Part shown: positions 1 through 7,233 of the stretch, piece by piece
How positions within the stretch are numbered: the first letter of the stretch is position 1
How the letters are laid out: each line of letters begins with the position of its first letter
NCBI GenBank assembly: GCA_013288895.1
Contig: JABDAY010000020.1
Coordinates: 1-33,625 of the forward strand
Length of the DNA stretch: 33,625 nt
Direction: 5' to 3'
Source of the DNA: Chlamydiota bacterium
Lineage (GTDB): Bacteria > Chlamydiota > Chlamydiia > Chlamydiales > Rhabdochlamydiaceae
Notes under the pieces: generated by a model
Seen by the model: only the letters and a program-made list of their open reading frames with translations
The model's database searches: none
Told to the model about the DNA's origin: nothing
Position numbers and translations under genes: made by a program

Positions 1-45
1 TCGTAGTATTTAAAATTTTACTATTTCATAAAAAATACTATTTAT

Positions 46-73
46 TTGCTTATTAATCTGAATTAGCTATAAT
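46..73 (+). promoter_or_regulatory. Probable σ70-type promoter for the Inc-like gene
   Basis: TTGCTT (46-51) and a perfect TATAAT (68-73) are separated by 16 bases, about 30 bases before the start codon at 104. The surrounding DNA is very AT-rich, so chance matches are possible. Confidence 0.5.
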
Positions 74-103
74 TATATGATAATTATAATAATGGAGGAT
101 ACT

Positions 104-802
104 ATGTCACAAGCAGCAGCAGTAAATGGCCCTAGTCAGAGTGCAGCATTCCCCTTGCCGGCTTCAGATAAAGCCATAGCAGCTACAGATCTCAAAGTTA
201 AAATATTAGTACCGTTTTATATTAATAATCCTGAATCCATTACATTTGCCCTTCAATATGAGAAAAAGATCACAGCTGAAGCTGAGCAGTTAGTACGCAT
301 CTATTTAGGGCTAGCAGTTTTGGGCGCTGTTATTGGATTTATTGGGTATTTCGTTGGCTCTCTTGGGGGTCCAATATGCAATAGCATTTCAATTGGAGTT
401 GGAGGTGGAGTTGGAGCCGTGGGAGGGGGGCTTAGCTTTTTTATTTTTTACCAAGAGCATCGTAACAAGCAAAAGGATGCAACAAACCATAAAACAAACA
501 TCCCATTACTCGAAGAGTTAACCAAGGATACTCTTCTTAAACAGTTTCTCGAAGAGAACTGTGATCCTAAATTACCACTTACCGTTGAAGATCTCCCCCA
601 CGCAAAAACTTTAAGTGATCAGAAAAAGCTCCTTAACGCTACACTAACCACCTACTGGGAAAGTTTAGAAAGGGAAACAAAGACTAAAGGATCTCTTGAA
701 ACTCAACTAGCTGAAATAAATGAATTCGCAGTGAAGCTTGAGAAACCCACAGCAGCGTTTCGGGCAAAACACGGTCTTCAGTCACCGCTCGAAGAATGTT
801 AA
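104..802 (+). CDS. Putative inclusion-membrane (Inc-like) protein with bilobed hydrophobic domain
   Basis: I do not recognise a family. The start at 104 is preferred over the ATG at 77 because GGAGG lies at 94-98. The 232-residue product begins with a low-complexity stretch rich in Ser, Ala and Pro (residues 1-28). It then has two hydrophobic segments, about residues 66-86 and 91-116, joined by a very short turn. The second is glycine-rich (GVGGGVGAVGGG). The remaining ~115 residues are charged and probably helical. Two close membrane spans with a short hairpin are the hallmark of chlamydial Inc proteins, and the N-terminus fits a type III secretion signal; both roles are inferred. It has its own promoter and is followed closely by the tRNA-Cys promoter. 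A plain membrane protein of unknown role is the alternative. Confidence 0.7.
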   Translation: MSQAAAVNGPSQSAAFPLPASDKAIAATDLKVKILVPFYINNPESITFALQYEKKITAEAEQLVRIYLGLAVLGAVIGFIGYFVGSLGGPICNSISIGVGGGVGAVGGGLSFFIFYQEHRNKQKDATNHKTNIPLLEELTKDTLLKQFLEENCDPKLPLTVEDLPHAKTLSDQKKLLNATLTTYWESLERETKTKGSLETQLAEINEFAVKLEKPTAAFRAKHGLQSPLEEC

Positions 803-807
803 AAAAG

Positions 808-836
808 TTGCGCTATATGGACTTTTTCGGCATAAT
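808..836 (+). promoter_or_regulatory. Promoter of tRNA-Cys / rsmI unit
   Basis: TTGCGC (808-813), a 17-base spacer and CATAAT (831-836). The -10 box ends 8 bases before the first tRNA base, so transcription would start at or next to the tRNA 5' end. It begins right after the stop codon of the preceding gene. Confidence 0.65.
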
Positions 837-843
837 CTTCAGC

Positions 844-915
844 GGTGGCATAGCCAAGTGGTAAGGCAGAAGCCTGCAAAGCTTCCATACCCCAGTTCGA
901 CCCTGGGTGCCACCT
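844..915 (+). tRNA. tRNA-Cys (anticodon GCA)
   Basis: Full cloverleaf by eye. Acceptor stem GGTGGCA (844-850) pairs with TGCCACC (908-914). The anticodon stem is GAAGC/GCTTC around loop CTGCAAA, and the T arm is CCCAG-TTCGACC-CTGGG (891-907). Discriminator base T915 is the usual one for tRNA-Cys. CCA is not encoded; the next bases are ATT followed by the rsmI ATG at 919, so the tRNA 3' end must be matured before CCA addition. Confidence 0.95.
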
Positions 916-918
916 ATT

Positions 919-1662
919 ATGCTATATATCGTATCCACACCCATTGGTAATCTTAAAGATATTACTTATAGAGCAGTCGAAGTCCTCTCTTTAGCTGACT
1001 ATATCCTTTGTGAAGACACTCAGCATAGCCCTACTTTGCTTAAAGCCTATAAGATTCAAAAAACTCTTTATAGTTATCACAAGTTCAATGAGGCGCAAAA
1101 ATTGGACGGGATCATTGAGGATCTCAAAAAGAATATGTCTATCGCACTGATCAGCGATGCGGGGACACCGGGGATCTGCGATCCGGGGCAGAGGCTTATT
1201 TTGCGTTGTATTGAAGAAGGGCTACCTTATACAGTCGTTCCAGGGGCTTGTGCATTTGTTGCCGCATTATCACTGTCGGGGCTATCGGAGGAAAAATTCC
1301 AGTTTGTGGGATTTTTGCCTAAAAAAGAGTCTGAAATTAAAAAAGTGATCCAGTATGAGGGAATCAGCATTTGTTATGAGTCACCCCATAGGCTATTAAA
1401 AACGCTGAAAATTCTAGGGGATCTTCCTGTGACTGTGGTTCGAGAGATCACAAAACTACATGAAGAGTGCAAAAAAGGGAGCGCGAAAGAACTCCTTCAA
1501 CACTACATAGAGCACCCTCCCCGCGGCGAAATCGTCTTATTAATTAGCGGCGGACCGACTAAAGCAGAGAACATTGAAACAGAGAAAGAAGCCTTGAAGC
1601 TCATCGCAAAATTGCGAGGGGTTCCCAAAAGAGAAATTTACAAAATTTTCCACTTATCTTAA
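919..1662 (+). CDS. rsmI: 16S rRNA (cytidine-1402-2'-O)-methyltransferase
   Basis: RsmI uses S-adenosylmethionine to 2'-O-methylate C1402 in the decoding centre of 16S rRNA. The N-terminus carries the family signature (YIVSTPIGNLKDIT), followed by the conserved CEDTQHS, a SDAGTPGICDPG loop and VPGACAFVAALSLSG, all typical of tetrapyrrole-methylase-fold enzymes. At 247 residues it is shorter than the ~280 of many bacteria, with a reduced C-terminal tail. The ATG at 919 is chosen because an upstream GTG at 907 lies inside the tRNA. Only three bases separate the tRNA end from this ATG, and there is no room for a Shine-Dalgarno site outside the tRNA, so the processed mRNA would be nearly leaderless. 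The groEL-like gene follows after 33 bases and is probably co-transcribed. Confidence 0.92.
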   Translation: MLYIVSTPIGNLKDITYRAVEVLSLADYILCEDTQHSPTLLKAYKIQKTLYSYHKFNEAQKLDGIIEDLKKNMSIALISDAGTPGICDPGQRLILRCIEEGLPYTVVPGACAFVAALSLSGLSEEKFQFVGFLPKKESEIKKVIQYEGISICYESPHRLLKTLKILGDLPVTVVREITKLHEECKKGSAKELLQHYIEHPPRGEIVLLISGGPTKAENIETEKEALKLIAKLRGVPKREIYKIFHLS

Positions 1663-1695
1663 GATCTACATGAAAAAACCGGAGGAATTTATTTT

Positions 1696-3273
1696 ATGAC
1701 AACACCTAAAGAACTGATTTTTGAAGAAGAAGCACGCACAAAACTTAAAGAAGGGATCGATCAACTGGCAGATGTGGCCAGTGTCACTTTGGGCCCCAAG
1801 GGGCGCAATGTGGGGTTGCAAGCTAGCTGGGGCGCGCCGAAAATTACAAATGATGGAAACAGCATCGTTAAGGAAGTCGAAGTTAAAGACCAGTATCAAA
1901 ATATGGGGATCACGCTCGGCAAAGAAGTCGCAGCCAAAATGAAGGAAAAATGTGGCGATGGAACGACAACGGCCATCCTTCTCTTGCGCGCCCTTGTTGC
2001 AAACGGAATTAAAAATATCGCTTCTGGATCAAGCCCTATAGGCGTTAAGCGGGGAATGGAAAAAGCCCTCGAAGCCGTGATTAAAGAGATCGAAAAAACT
2101 TCCATAGAAGTAAAACACGATAGTGAAATCCAAAATATCGCCATTGTTTCTGCATCCGGTAATCAGGAAATTGGGGAAATTATTGCCGGGGCCATTAAAA
2201 AAGTGGGCAAATCGGGCGTCATTACCATTGAAGAAGGGAAAACAACCGAGACAACAATAGAGATTGTCGAAGGGATGCAATTCGATAGAGGCTATACAAG
2301 CGCCTATTTCTGTACGAATGCAGAGTCTATGAGCGCCCAAATGAACAACCCCTATATCCTCATCACTGACAAAAAGATCTCTTCCATTCAAGAACTCATC
2401 CCCATTCTACAAACAGTTGCTGGAACTGGAAAAGAATTGCTCCTCATTGCAGATGATCTTGAATCAGACGTTCTTTCTACCCTTGTAATCAATAAACTCC
2501 GAGGAACTCTCAAAGTTTGTGCAGTGAAAGCGCCCGCCTTTGGCGATCGTAGAAAAGCCATTTTGCAAGATATCGCCACTATTACGGGGGCAGTTGTTGT
2601 GTCAGAAGAAACAGGGATGAATCTAAAAGATGCCGGCCCCGAGGTTTTGGGAAGCGCTGAAAAGATTGTCATCTCAAAGGATAAAACCACCATTATCAAT
2701 GGGAAGGGAGATGCCAAAGAAATTCAGGCCAGAATCAAGCAAATTGAAGGAGAAGTTGCCAGATCTACAAACTCTTATGATAAAGAAAAATTCGAAGAGA
2801 GAAAAGCAAAACTTAGCGGTGGTGTGGCAGTTATCCGCATCGGCGCTGCAACTGAGCCTGAAATGAAACAAAAAAAGCAGATGTTCGAAGACTCTTTAAA
2901 CTCAACAAAAGCTGCTTTAGAAGAAGGGCTTGTTGCCGGCGGCGGAGTGGCGCTCCTATTGGCTGGCAAAACAATTGCTAACCTTAACCTCACAAACGAT
3001 GAAGCGATCGGCGGACAGATCCTGGCAAAAGCATGTGAAGCTCCCATTAGACAGATCATTGCAAATGCAGGTTTTGATCCCTCCACTATCTTGGAACAGA
3101 TCAAACCAGGTTTTGGATTCAATGCCCTTACTGAAAAAGTAGAGGATTTGAGCAAAGCTGGAATCGTTGATCCTGCAAAAGTTGCCAAACACGCAATCAC
3201 CTTTGCAACATCAACAGCGGGTATGGTTCTTCTTTCTGAAGCTTTAATTGGCAATGCACCTGAAGATGAATAG
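1696..3273 (+). CDS. groEL: GroEL-family chaperonin (paralogue without groES)
   Basis: A 525-residue 60-kDa chaperonin with the full domain plan. It keeps the ATPase motifs: [12 protein letters not shown] with Asp53, GDGTTTA with Asp88, and the equatorial [15 protein letters not shown] region whose Asp matches catalytic D398 of E. coli. An [13 protein letters not shown] segment ([14 protein letters not shown]) is also present. GGAGG at 1681-1685 sets the start. Three things point to a secondary chaperonin: no groES gene lies next to it, no CIRCE-type heat-shock inverted repeat is visible upstream, and the C-terminus ends in acidic APEDE rather than a GGM repeat. Chlamydiae are known to carry several GroEL paralogues besides the groES-linked one. 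Its stop overlaps the start of the next gene by 8 bases, implying translational coupling. Confidence 0.93.
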   Translation: MTTPKELIFEEEARTKLKEGIDQLADVASVTLGPKGRNVGLQASWGAPKITNDGNSIVKEVEVKDQYQNMGITLGKEVAAKMKEKCGDGTTTAILLLRALVANGIKNIASGSSPIGVKRGMEKALEAVIKEIEKTSIEVKHDSEIQNIAIVSASGNQEIGEIIAGAIKKVGKSGVITIEEGKTTETTIEIVEGMQFDRGYTSAYFCTNAESMSAQMNNPYILITDKKISSIQELIPILQTVAGTGKELLLIADDLESDVLSTLVINKLRGTLKVCAVKAPAFGDRRKAILQDIATITGAVVVSEETGMNLKDAGPEVLGSAEKIVISKDKTTIINGKGDAKEIQARIKQIEGEVARSTNSYDKEKFEERKAKLSGGVAVIRIGAATEPEMKQKKQMFEDSLNSTKAALEEGLVAGGGVALLLAGKTIANLNLTNDEAIGGQILAKACEAPIRQIIANAGFDPSTILEQIKPGFGFNALTEKVEDLSKAGIVDPAKVAKHAITFATSTAGMVLLSEALIGNAPEDE

Positions 3274-4141
3274 CGCTATCGTTATTCCTGCGAAAGGGAT
3301 TGGGGATGCGCTTTTAATGATGATCGCATCCCATCGCCTTTTGCAGGAAGGGTATCAGGTTAAAACACAGCATAAAGCCCTCGAAGAATTAAAAGAGTGG
3401 TTTCCCGGCCATGAATTTTCTTCTGAAATTACTGATTGCGACCTTGTCGTTGTTGAAAATGATAATTCACCAAAAATTCCCGAGCTAAGGGCAAAATTTG
3501 GAGAGAAACTCTCCATTTTTTATCCCACCTATAATCCTCAGAAACATCTTCCCCTTTCCCCCCTTGACCAGGTATTTGATAGTGAAAAACCCATGGCGGA
3601 TAATATTGCCGGAGCCATTGCGCGGCTTTTAAAATCCCATCACATCTCTAAAAACAATGGGATCGTTCCCCTCGCTGGACTGACACACCAAGCCCATAAA
3701 AACAGGGTTTTGATCCATCCTACAAGCAGTAGCCTTGATAAAAATTGGCTAAAAAAATCTTATCTGAAGCTGGCTGAAAAATTAAAGGAAAAAGGATTTG
3801 AGCCGATCTTTGTATTAAGTCCACAAGAGAAGTCTGAATGGCCAGAAGAAACCCCCATATTTCCCACACTATCTGACCTTGCCAAAACAGTCTACGAATC
3901 AGCCTTTGCCATCGGCAACGACTCCCTCCTGGGCCATCTAGCCTCAAATTTCCACATTCCTACCCTAATTATTGCCGATAACCCCAAAAGAATGCAGCTG
4001 TGGCGACCAGGCTGGCTCCCCGGAGCCGTCCTCACCCCTCCCGCATGGATCCCCCACCCCTTAAGAAAAAAATATTGGCGCCATCTCATTTCACCAAACA
4101 GAGTCCTTCACCATTTTTCGACCTGGTTTAAAAATAGTTAA
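3266..4141 (+). CDS. GT9 (heptosyltransferase-like) glycosyltransferase
   Basis: A 291-residue protein resembling ADP-heptose:LPS heptosyltransferases of family GT9. The N-terminal IVIPAKGIGDALLMM matches the GT9 donor-domain glycine loop. A second Rossmann-like half holds HPTSSSLDKNWLKK and the late GNDSLLGHLAS motif, which corresponds to GNDSGPMHLA in the family. It is somewhat shorter than WaaC/WaaF (~320-350 residues), and the acceptor sugar cannot be told. The ATG at 3266 overlaps the chaperonin stop; starts further upstream would lie deeper inside groEL and lack support. It is the last gene of the tRNA-Cys unit and is followed by a very large inverted repeat that could end transcription. 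Confidence 0.75.
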   Translation: MNSAIVIPAKGIGDALLMMIASHRLLQEGYQVKTQHKALEELKEWFPGHEFSSEITDCDLVVVENDNSPKIPELRAKFGEKLSIFYPTYNPQKHLPLSPLDQVFDSEKPMADNIAGAIARLLKSHHISKNNGIVPLAGLTHQAHKNRVLIHPTSSSLDKNWLKKSYLKLAEKLKEKGFEPIFVLSPQEKSEWPEETPIFPTLSDLAKTVYESAFAIGNDSLLGHLASNFHIPTLIIADNPKRMQLWRPGWLPGAVLTPPAWIPHPLRKKYWRHLISPNRVLHHFSTWFKNS

Positions 4142-4169
4142 ACTTTAACGAGCTTGTGATCTAAAGGCC

Positions 4170-4455
4170 GAATTGCATCAGCGCAGAGTGAAGACTGAGT
4201 CGCAGAGGTCGCTGAGGAAAAGGGAAATCGCCTCTTTACGGAACGTACGCCGTAGCGGAAAAGAAAGTTTTAAAAAAGCAAGGGGTTAAAAACCCTTGAA
4301 ACGATGATTACCTTGCTTTCTTAAAACTTTCTTTTCCGCTACGGCGTAGAGCTTCGCTCAAAAGAGGCGATGATCCCTTCACCCTTCAAACCCCTGCATC
4401 CCCTCTTCCTCAGCGACCTCTGCGACTCAGTCTTCACTCTGCGCAGATGAAATTC
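4170..4455. repeat. Large inverted repeat (about 286 bp), MITE-like or bidirectional terminator
   Basis: Fills the gap between two converging genes (4142-4505), which otherwise holds no ORF. The outer arms run from GAATTGCATC (4170) and end at GATGAAATTC (4455). Next inside is a long match with AGAGTGAAGACTGAGTCGCA in the left arm, then GCCTCTTT/AAAGAGGC, then about 35 bp around GCCGTAGCGGAAAAGAAAG, and AGCAAGG/CCTTGCT flanking a short AT-rich centre. The right arm has about 24 extra bases near 4375-4405. Intergenic position and near-full palindromy suggest a non-autonomous mobile repeat or repeated terminator. Confidence 0.8.
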
Positions 4456-4505
4456 AACATTCAGCCAATAAGCTTGTTACGCTGATGTCTGCGTAGGATG
4501 AGTAC

Positions 4506-5774
4506 CTAAGATTGGGCTATGCCCAATTTTTGCGCCTTTGTTAACCCATAATGAATAATCATCCCGCCGACTACAGCCACAATAAGATCGACAAAAATGG
4601 TTAAAAAAAATGCTGAGAGCAGGACAGTGATATCAATCCTATTTCCATCTAAAAATTTTCTAAAATGGTGCGCTTCACTCATATTCCATGCGACGACAAT
4701 GAGCACCGCCGCTAAGGCAGCTAGAGGTATACGCACCACTATCGGAGCAAAAAGAAGGAGGATCACGAGCGTTGTCACTGCGTGAATCATACCTGCAAAG
4801 GGTGTATGGGCTCCGCTTTTTATATTAATTGCCGTTCTTGCAATTGCTCCGGTTGAAGGGATTCCACCGAAAAAAATAGCTCCAAGATTTCCAAACCCTT
4901 GCGCAAGGAGCTCAGCATTCGACTTATGCTGTTTTCCTGTCATCCCATCGGCGATCACGCATGAAAGGAGCGATTCCAGGCCTGCAAGCATTGCTATCGA
5001 TAAAGCCGGAACAATCAAGGTGAGCATTTTTTCTATACTGAGATGTGGAAAATGGGGCGTAGGCAAAGTCTGAGGCAAATAGCCAAACCTAGAAAAAATC
5101 GTTTCTACAGGTAATTGAAAGAGAACACAACTGACCGTAGAAAAGACAATTCCAGCGATCACCCAAGGGATACGCGGATAAAATTTCCTCACAAAAATAA
5201 TCAAAGCAAGAGTCAATATAGCAACTATCAGAGTTAAAAAATCCACGCTAGAAGAAGCGTTAAAATAGGCTTGCCACTTTCCGATAAAGTGGCCAGGGGG
5301 CGATCCCATTTTTAAACCAAAAAAATCTTTCATCTGGGAGGAAAAAATCACCAAAGCTATGCCGGAGGTAAACCCCACTGTTAATGATCTGGGGATACGC
5401 TGGATCCACGTGCCCAGGCGCAATAGAGCCATTATAATAAGTAAAACTGATGCCATGATAGCTGATATTGCAAGCCCTTCATATCCATGCACTTGGATAA
5501 TCCCATAGAGAACGGTCACAAAAGCCCCGGTTGGCCCACTTATTTGAACGCGACTTCCTCCTAAAAGGGAAACGATAAATCCTGCGATAATAGCGGTGAA
5601 TATACCTCGATCGGGTGTAGCTCCTGAGGAAATGGCATACGCCATAGCGAGGGGAAGGGTGACAATCCCTACGGTTATACCAGCAGCTAGATCTTTCTTA
5701 AAGGTCTGAAAATCATACCCTTTTAGACAAATCCAGGATTTCGGAATAAACTCTTTAAAATAATCTCTTGCCAT
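4506..5774 (-). CDS. SulP-family anion transporter lacking STAS domain
   Basis: An inner-membrane anion permease of the SLC26/SulP family, 422 residues with about ten or more hydrophobic spans. Near the N-terminus are DLAAGITVGIVTLPLAMAYA, GGSRVQISGPTGAF and the TVGFTSGIA segment, all characteristic of the family. Later come the LAGLESLLSCVIADGMTG and GGIPSTGAIARTAINIKSGA signatures. Typical SulP proteins of 500-600 residues end with a cytoplasmic STAS regulatory domain. Here the protein stops about 20 residues after the last membrane segment, so STAS is absent. The substrate (sulfate, bicarbonate or another anion) cannot be decided. Its start lies only 27 bases from the divergent basic ORF at 5802, and its stop faces the large inverted repeat. 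Confidence 0.88.
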   Translation of the reverse strand: MARDYFKEFIPKSWICLKGYDFQTFKKDLAAGITVGIVTLPLAMAYAISSGATPDRGIFTAIIAGFIVSLLGGSRVQISGPTGAFVTVLYGIIQVHGYEGLAISAIMASVLLIIMALLRLGTWIQRIPRSLTVGFTSGIALVIFSSQMKDFFGLKMGSPPGHFIGKWQAYFNASSSVDFLTLIVAILTLALIIFVRKFYPRIPWVIAGIVFSTVSCVLFQLPVETIFSRFGYLPQTLPTPHFPHLSIEKMLTLIVPALSIAMLAGLESLLSCVIADGMTGKQHKSNAELLAQGFGNLGAIFFGGIPSTGAIARTAINIKSGAHTPFAGMIHAVTTLVILLLFAPIVVRIPLAALAAVLIVVAWNMSEAHHFRKFLDGNRIDITVLLSAFFLTIFVDLIVAVVGGMIIHYGLTKAQKLGIAQS

Positions 5775-5801
5775 ACTATACTCAAGTTAGGTGGAGGAGC
5801 T

Positions 5802-6152
5802 ATGCCTATTAACCGTATCGTCAATCCCCGACTGTACAAAAAAAATCAAAAGGAAATTCGGGAATCTCGCACAGTAGTGGCTGCCCCTATACCCCCGCTA
5901 CCCACTCGGTATCCTACCAAAAAAGCTAAAAAAAACGTATCTTTCTTAATTTCTGCAGCAAAAAATTTCGAAATGAAAAAAGCGAAAAATCTCTCTAAAA
6001 GATCCAAACGCGCTAATCCTGATGAAGTTAACGCACGCTCCCCTCGGGCCAGCTCCCACAAAGAAGGAAAGCGCTGGATCAAAGCCCTTCGCGCCCAAAC
6101 CAGCACACAAAAAACCACCTCCAGAAAAAGCAGCCTCAAACGAGGCTTCTAG
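5802..6152 (+). CDS. Small highly basic hypothetical protein
   Basis: Not recognised. It is 116 residues, about 28% Lys plus Arg (roughly 19 K and 13 R against 6 acidic residues), with many Ser, Thr and Pro and no membrane segment. A strong Shine-Dalgarno GGAGGAG (5793-5799) sits at the right distance before the ATG, the main reason to accept it. The composition would suit a nucleic-acid-binding or ribosome-associated protein, but no family motif is visible. A small hairpin, AGCCTC/GAGGCT (6132-6147), lies over the last codons, and the stop codon touches the edge of the next large inverted repeat. A weak alternative reading frame exists on the opposite strand but has poorer start signals. Confidence 0.5.
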   Translation: MPINRIVNPRLYKKNQKEIRESRTVVAAPIPPLPTRYPTKKAKKNVSFLISAAKNFEMKKAKNLSKRSKRANPDEVNARSPRASSHKEGKRWIKALRAQTSTQKTTSRKSSLKRGF

Positions 6153-6398
6153 AACCGCGAAGCGGTAATTTTGCCGCGAATGCGGCTACAGTTGTTAGCC
6201 GTGGCGTGACCGAAGGGAACCCACGGATGTTGTTATTATTAACAATAGAGCCGCGATCAGCGGCGACAGAGGCAAAAAGAGTGTCGCCGCTGCTCGCGGC
6301 TCTATAAATGAGAGATACATTTTTCCGTGGGTTCCCTTCGGTCACACCACGGCTAGCACCTGCAGCCGCATTCGCGGCAAAATTACCGCTTCGCGGTT
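6153..6398. repeat. Large GC-rich inverted repeat (about 246 bp)
   Basis: Three nested arm pairs. The outermost is about 35 bp and perfect, starting AACCGCGAAGCGGTAATTTT and ending with its complement at 6398. The middle pair contains CCGAAGGGAACCCACGGA against TCCGTGGGTTCCCTTCGG. The inner pair is AGAGCCGCGATCAGCGGCGACA-like (left, near 6249) against its complement ending in GCGGCTCT near 6304. The short unpaired pieces fall between arms and at the centre. It could extrude as a cruciform or fold as a long RNA hairpin. No coding sense is apparent. Confidence 0.85.
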
Positions 6399-6465
6399 AA
6401 GATAAACTTATCCAACTGTCTCACTTGTTCTACTGTCCATTTGTCCTCTACCTCTCAGCAAGGAT

Positions 6466-6515
6466 TCGGAATACATTCCGAGAAAAGGACCGTTTATTCG
6501 GAATAGATTCCGAAT
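6466..6515. promoter_or_regulatory. Two near-identical palindromes, possible operator pair
   Basis: TCGGAAT-AC-ATTCCGA (6466-6481) and ATTCGGAAT-AG-ATTCCGAAT (6496-6515) share the same 7-bp arms and two-base centre spacing. Their centres are 32 bp apart, about three helical turns, as expected for two dimers of one DNA-binding protein on the same face. They lie about 145-180 bp before the promoter-like boxes of the gene at 6724. No regulator gene is adjacent. Confidence 0.5.
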
Positions 6516-6658
6516 GGTTGCCTTTTACACAAGGAGGTTAATACCAAATCCCAATGTCTGGAAATGACCTTCGAATAGACAATTTTACTCTAGTTATTTT
6601 ATAAATTAATATCTTAATTATAGATAAAAATCATAATTTAATTCAATAAAAAAAGATG

Positions 6659-6686
6659 TTGAGTTAATATAACGAACTATTATATC
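6659..6686 (+). promoter_or_regulatory. Possible promoter for the gene at 6724
   Basis: TTGAGT (6659-6664), a 16-base spacer and TATATC (6681-6686) in AT-rich DNA, about 38 bases before the start codon. Weak -10 match. Confidence 0.35.
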
Positions 6687-6723
6687 ATGCTTTAGTAAAA
6701 ACAAACAACTACAAGGAGTAAAT

Positions 6724-7200
6724 ATGATTAATAAAATAAATGAAAATACAAATACTGCCAAGAATCAAAACGTAATAGCTCCAGGATTTCCAAACAATGA
6801 GTTTGAAGCAACTAAATATGCAAAAGATTTCATCGCCAAATATGATTTACCTACGAATGCAGAAATTTCCTTCGATCCACCTACAAAAAAAATCACAGTG
6901 ATCTGGAGAGGTGATGAAAATATGGATATATTTAGGCAAAAATATCCATCCCCATTTCACCGAGATAATTGGCTAAGTTGTCCTGTAGAAAAGGTAAGAT
7001 TCGAATTTTCTGAAGATCAATCCATCCTACTAGAAACCGTCTATTTTGGCAGAACTGGCTGGGGAAAACAGTTTGACTCTCCCAATTTTCTCATCCAAGA
7101 AGGGACAGTGTCCTGTGAGAATGACAACTTAGCGATACACATTATAAGAGATTTAGAAGAAGCTGATTTTCCATCTAGCCATGAACGTTATGATTGGTAG
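6724..7200 (+). CDS. Hypothetical protein, lineage-specific
   Basis: Not recognised. It is 158 residues, soluble, with AAGGAG at 6713-6718 giving a good ribosome site for the ATG. The first ~25 residues are rich in Asn, Thr, Ile and Lys without a signal peptide. The body looks like a compact alpha/beta domain with aromatic-rich stretches (VIWRGDEN, NNWLSC-like DNWLSCPVEK, YFGRTGWGKQF) and ends in a Tyr-Asp-Trp tail. Codons are AT-rich compared with the core genes. It stands alone: a large palindrome and the operator-like pair lie upstream, and the metallophosphoesterase follows after 33 bases. The Asn/Thr-rich N-terminus would allow type III secretion, but nothing else supports that. Confidence 0.65.
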   Translation: MINKINENTNTAKNQNVIAPGFPNNEFEATKYAKDFIAKYDLPTNAEISFDPPTKKITVIWRGDENMDIFRQKYPSPFHRDNWLSCPVEKVRFEFSEDQSILLETVYFGRTGWGKQFDSPNFLIQEGTVSCENDNLAIHIIRDLEEADFPSSHERYDW

Positions 7201-7233
7201 CTAGAATAGTGACTTTTTGGTTATAATCTGCTT

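Larger units (their letters stand above)
6399..6723. other. Gene-free interval with a possible degenerate leader
   Basis: No credible gene. It holds the paired palindromes at 6466-6515 and AAGGAGG (6531-6537) followed, 16 bases later, by an ATG (6554) opening only 16 codons. The rest is an AT-rich stretch leading to the promoter of the gene at 6724. Confidence 0.5.

Noticed and set aside
907..918. GTG at 907 as rsmI start
   Set aside because: It lies inside the T stem/acceptor of tRNA-Cys; ATG 919 fits the family N-terminus.
1663..1695. CIRCE heat-shock operator before groEL
   Set aside because: No TTAGCACTC/GAGTGCTAA-type inverted repeat is present in the 33-base gap or near it.
2029..3254. 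Long reverse-strand frames inside groEL
   Set aside because: Antisense shadows of a strongly conserved coding sequence, without start signals.
5846..6139. Reverse-strand 97-codon frame opposite the small basic gene
   Set aside because: No ribosome site and low protein-like character; the opposite frame at 5802 has GGAGGAG at proper distance.
6531..6604. AAGGAGG followed by an ATG at 6554 opening 16 codons
   Set aside because: The spacing of 16 bases is too long for efficient initiation, and the peptide is tiny; at most a decayed gene start or leader peptide.
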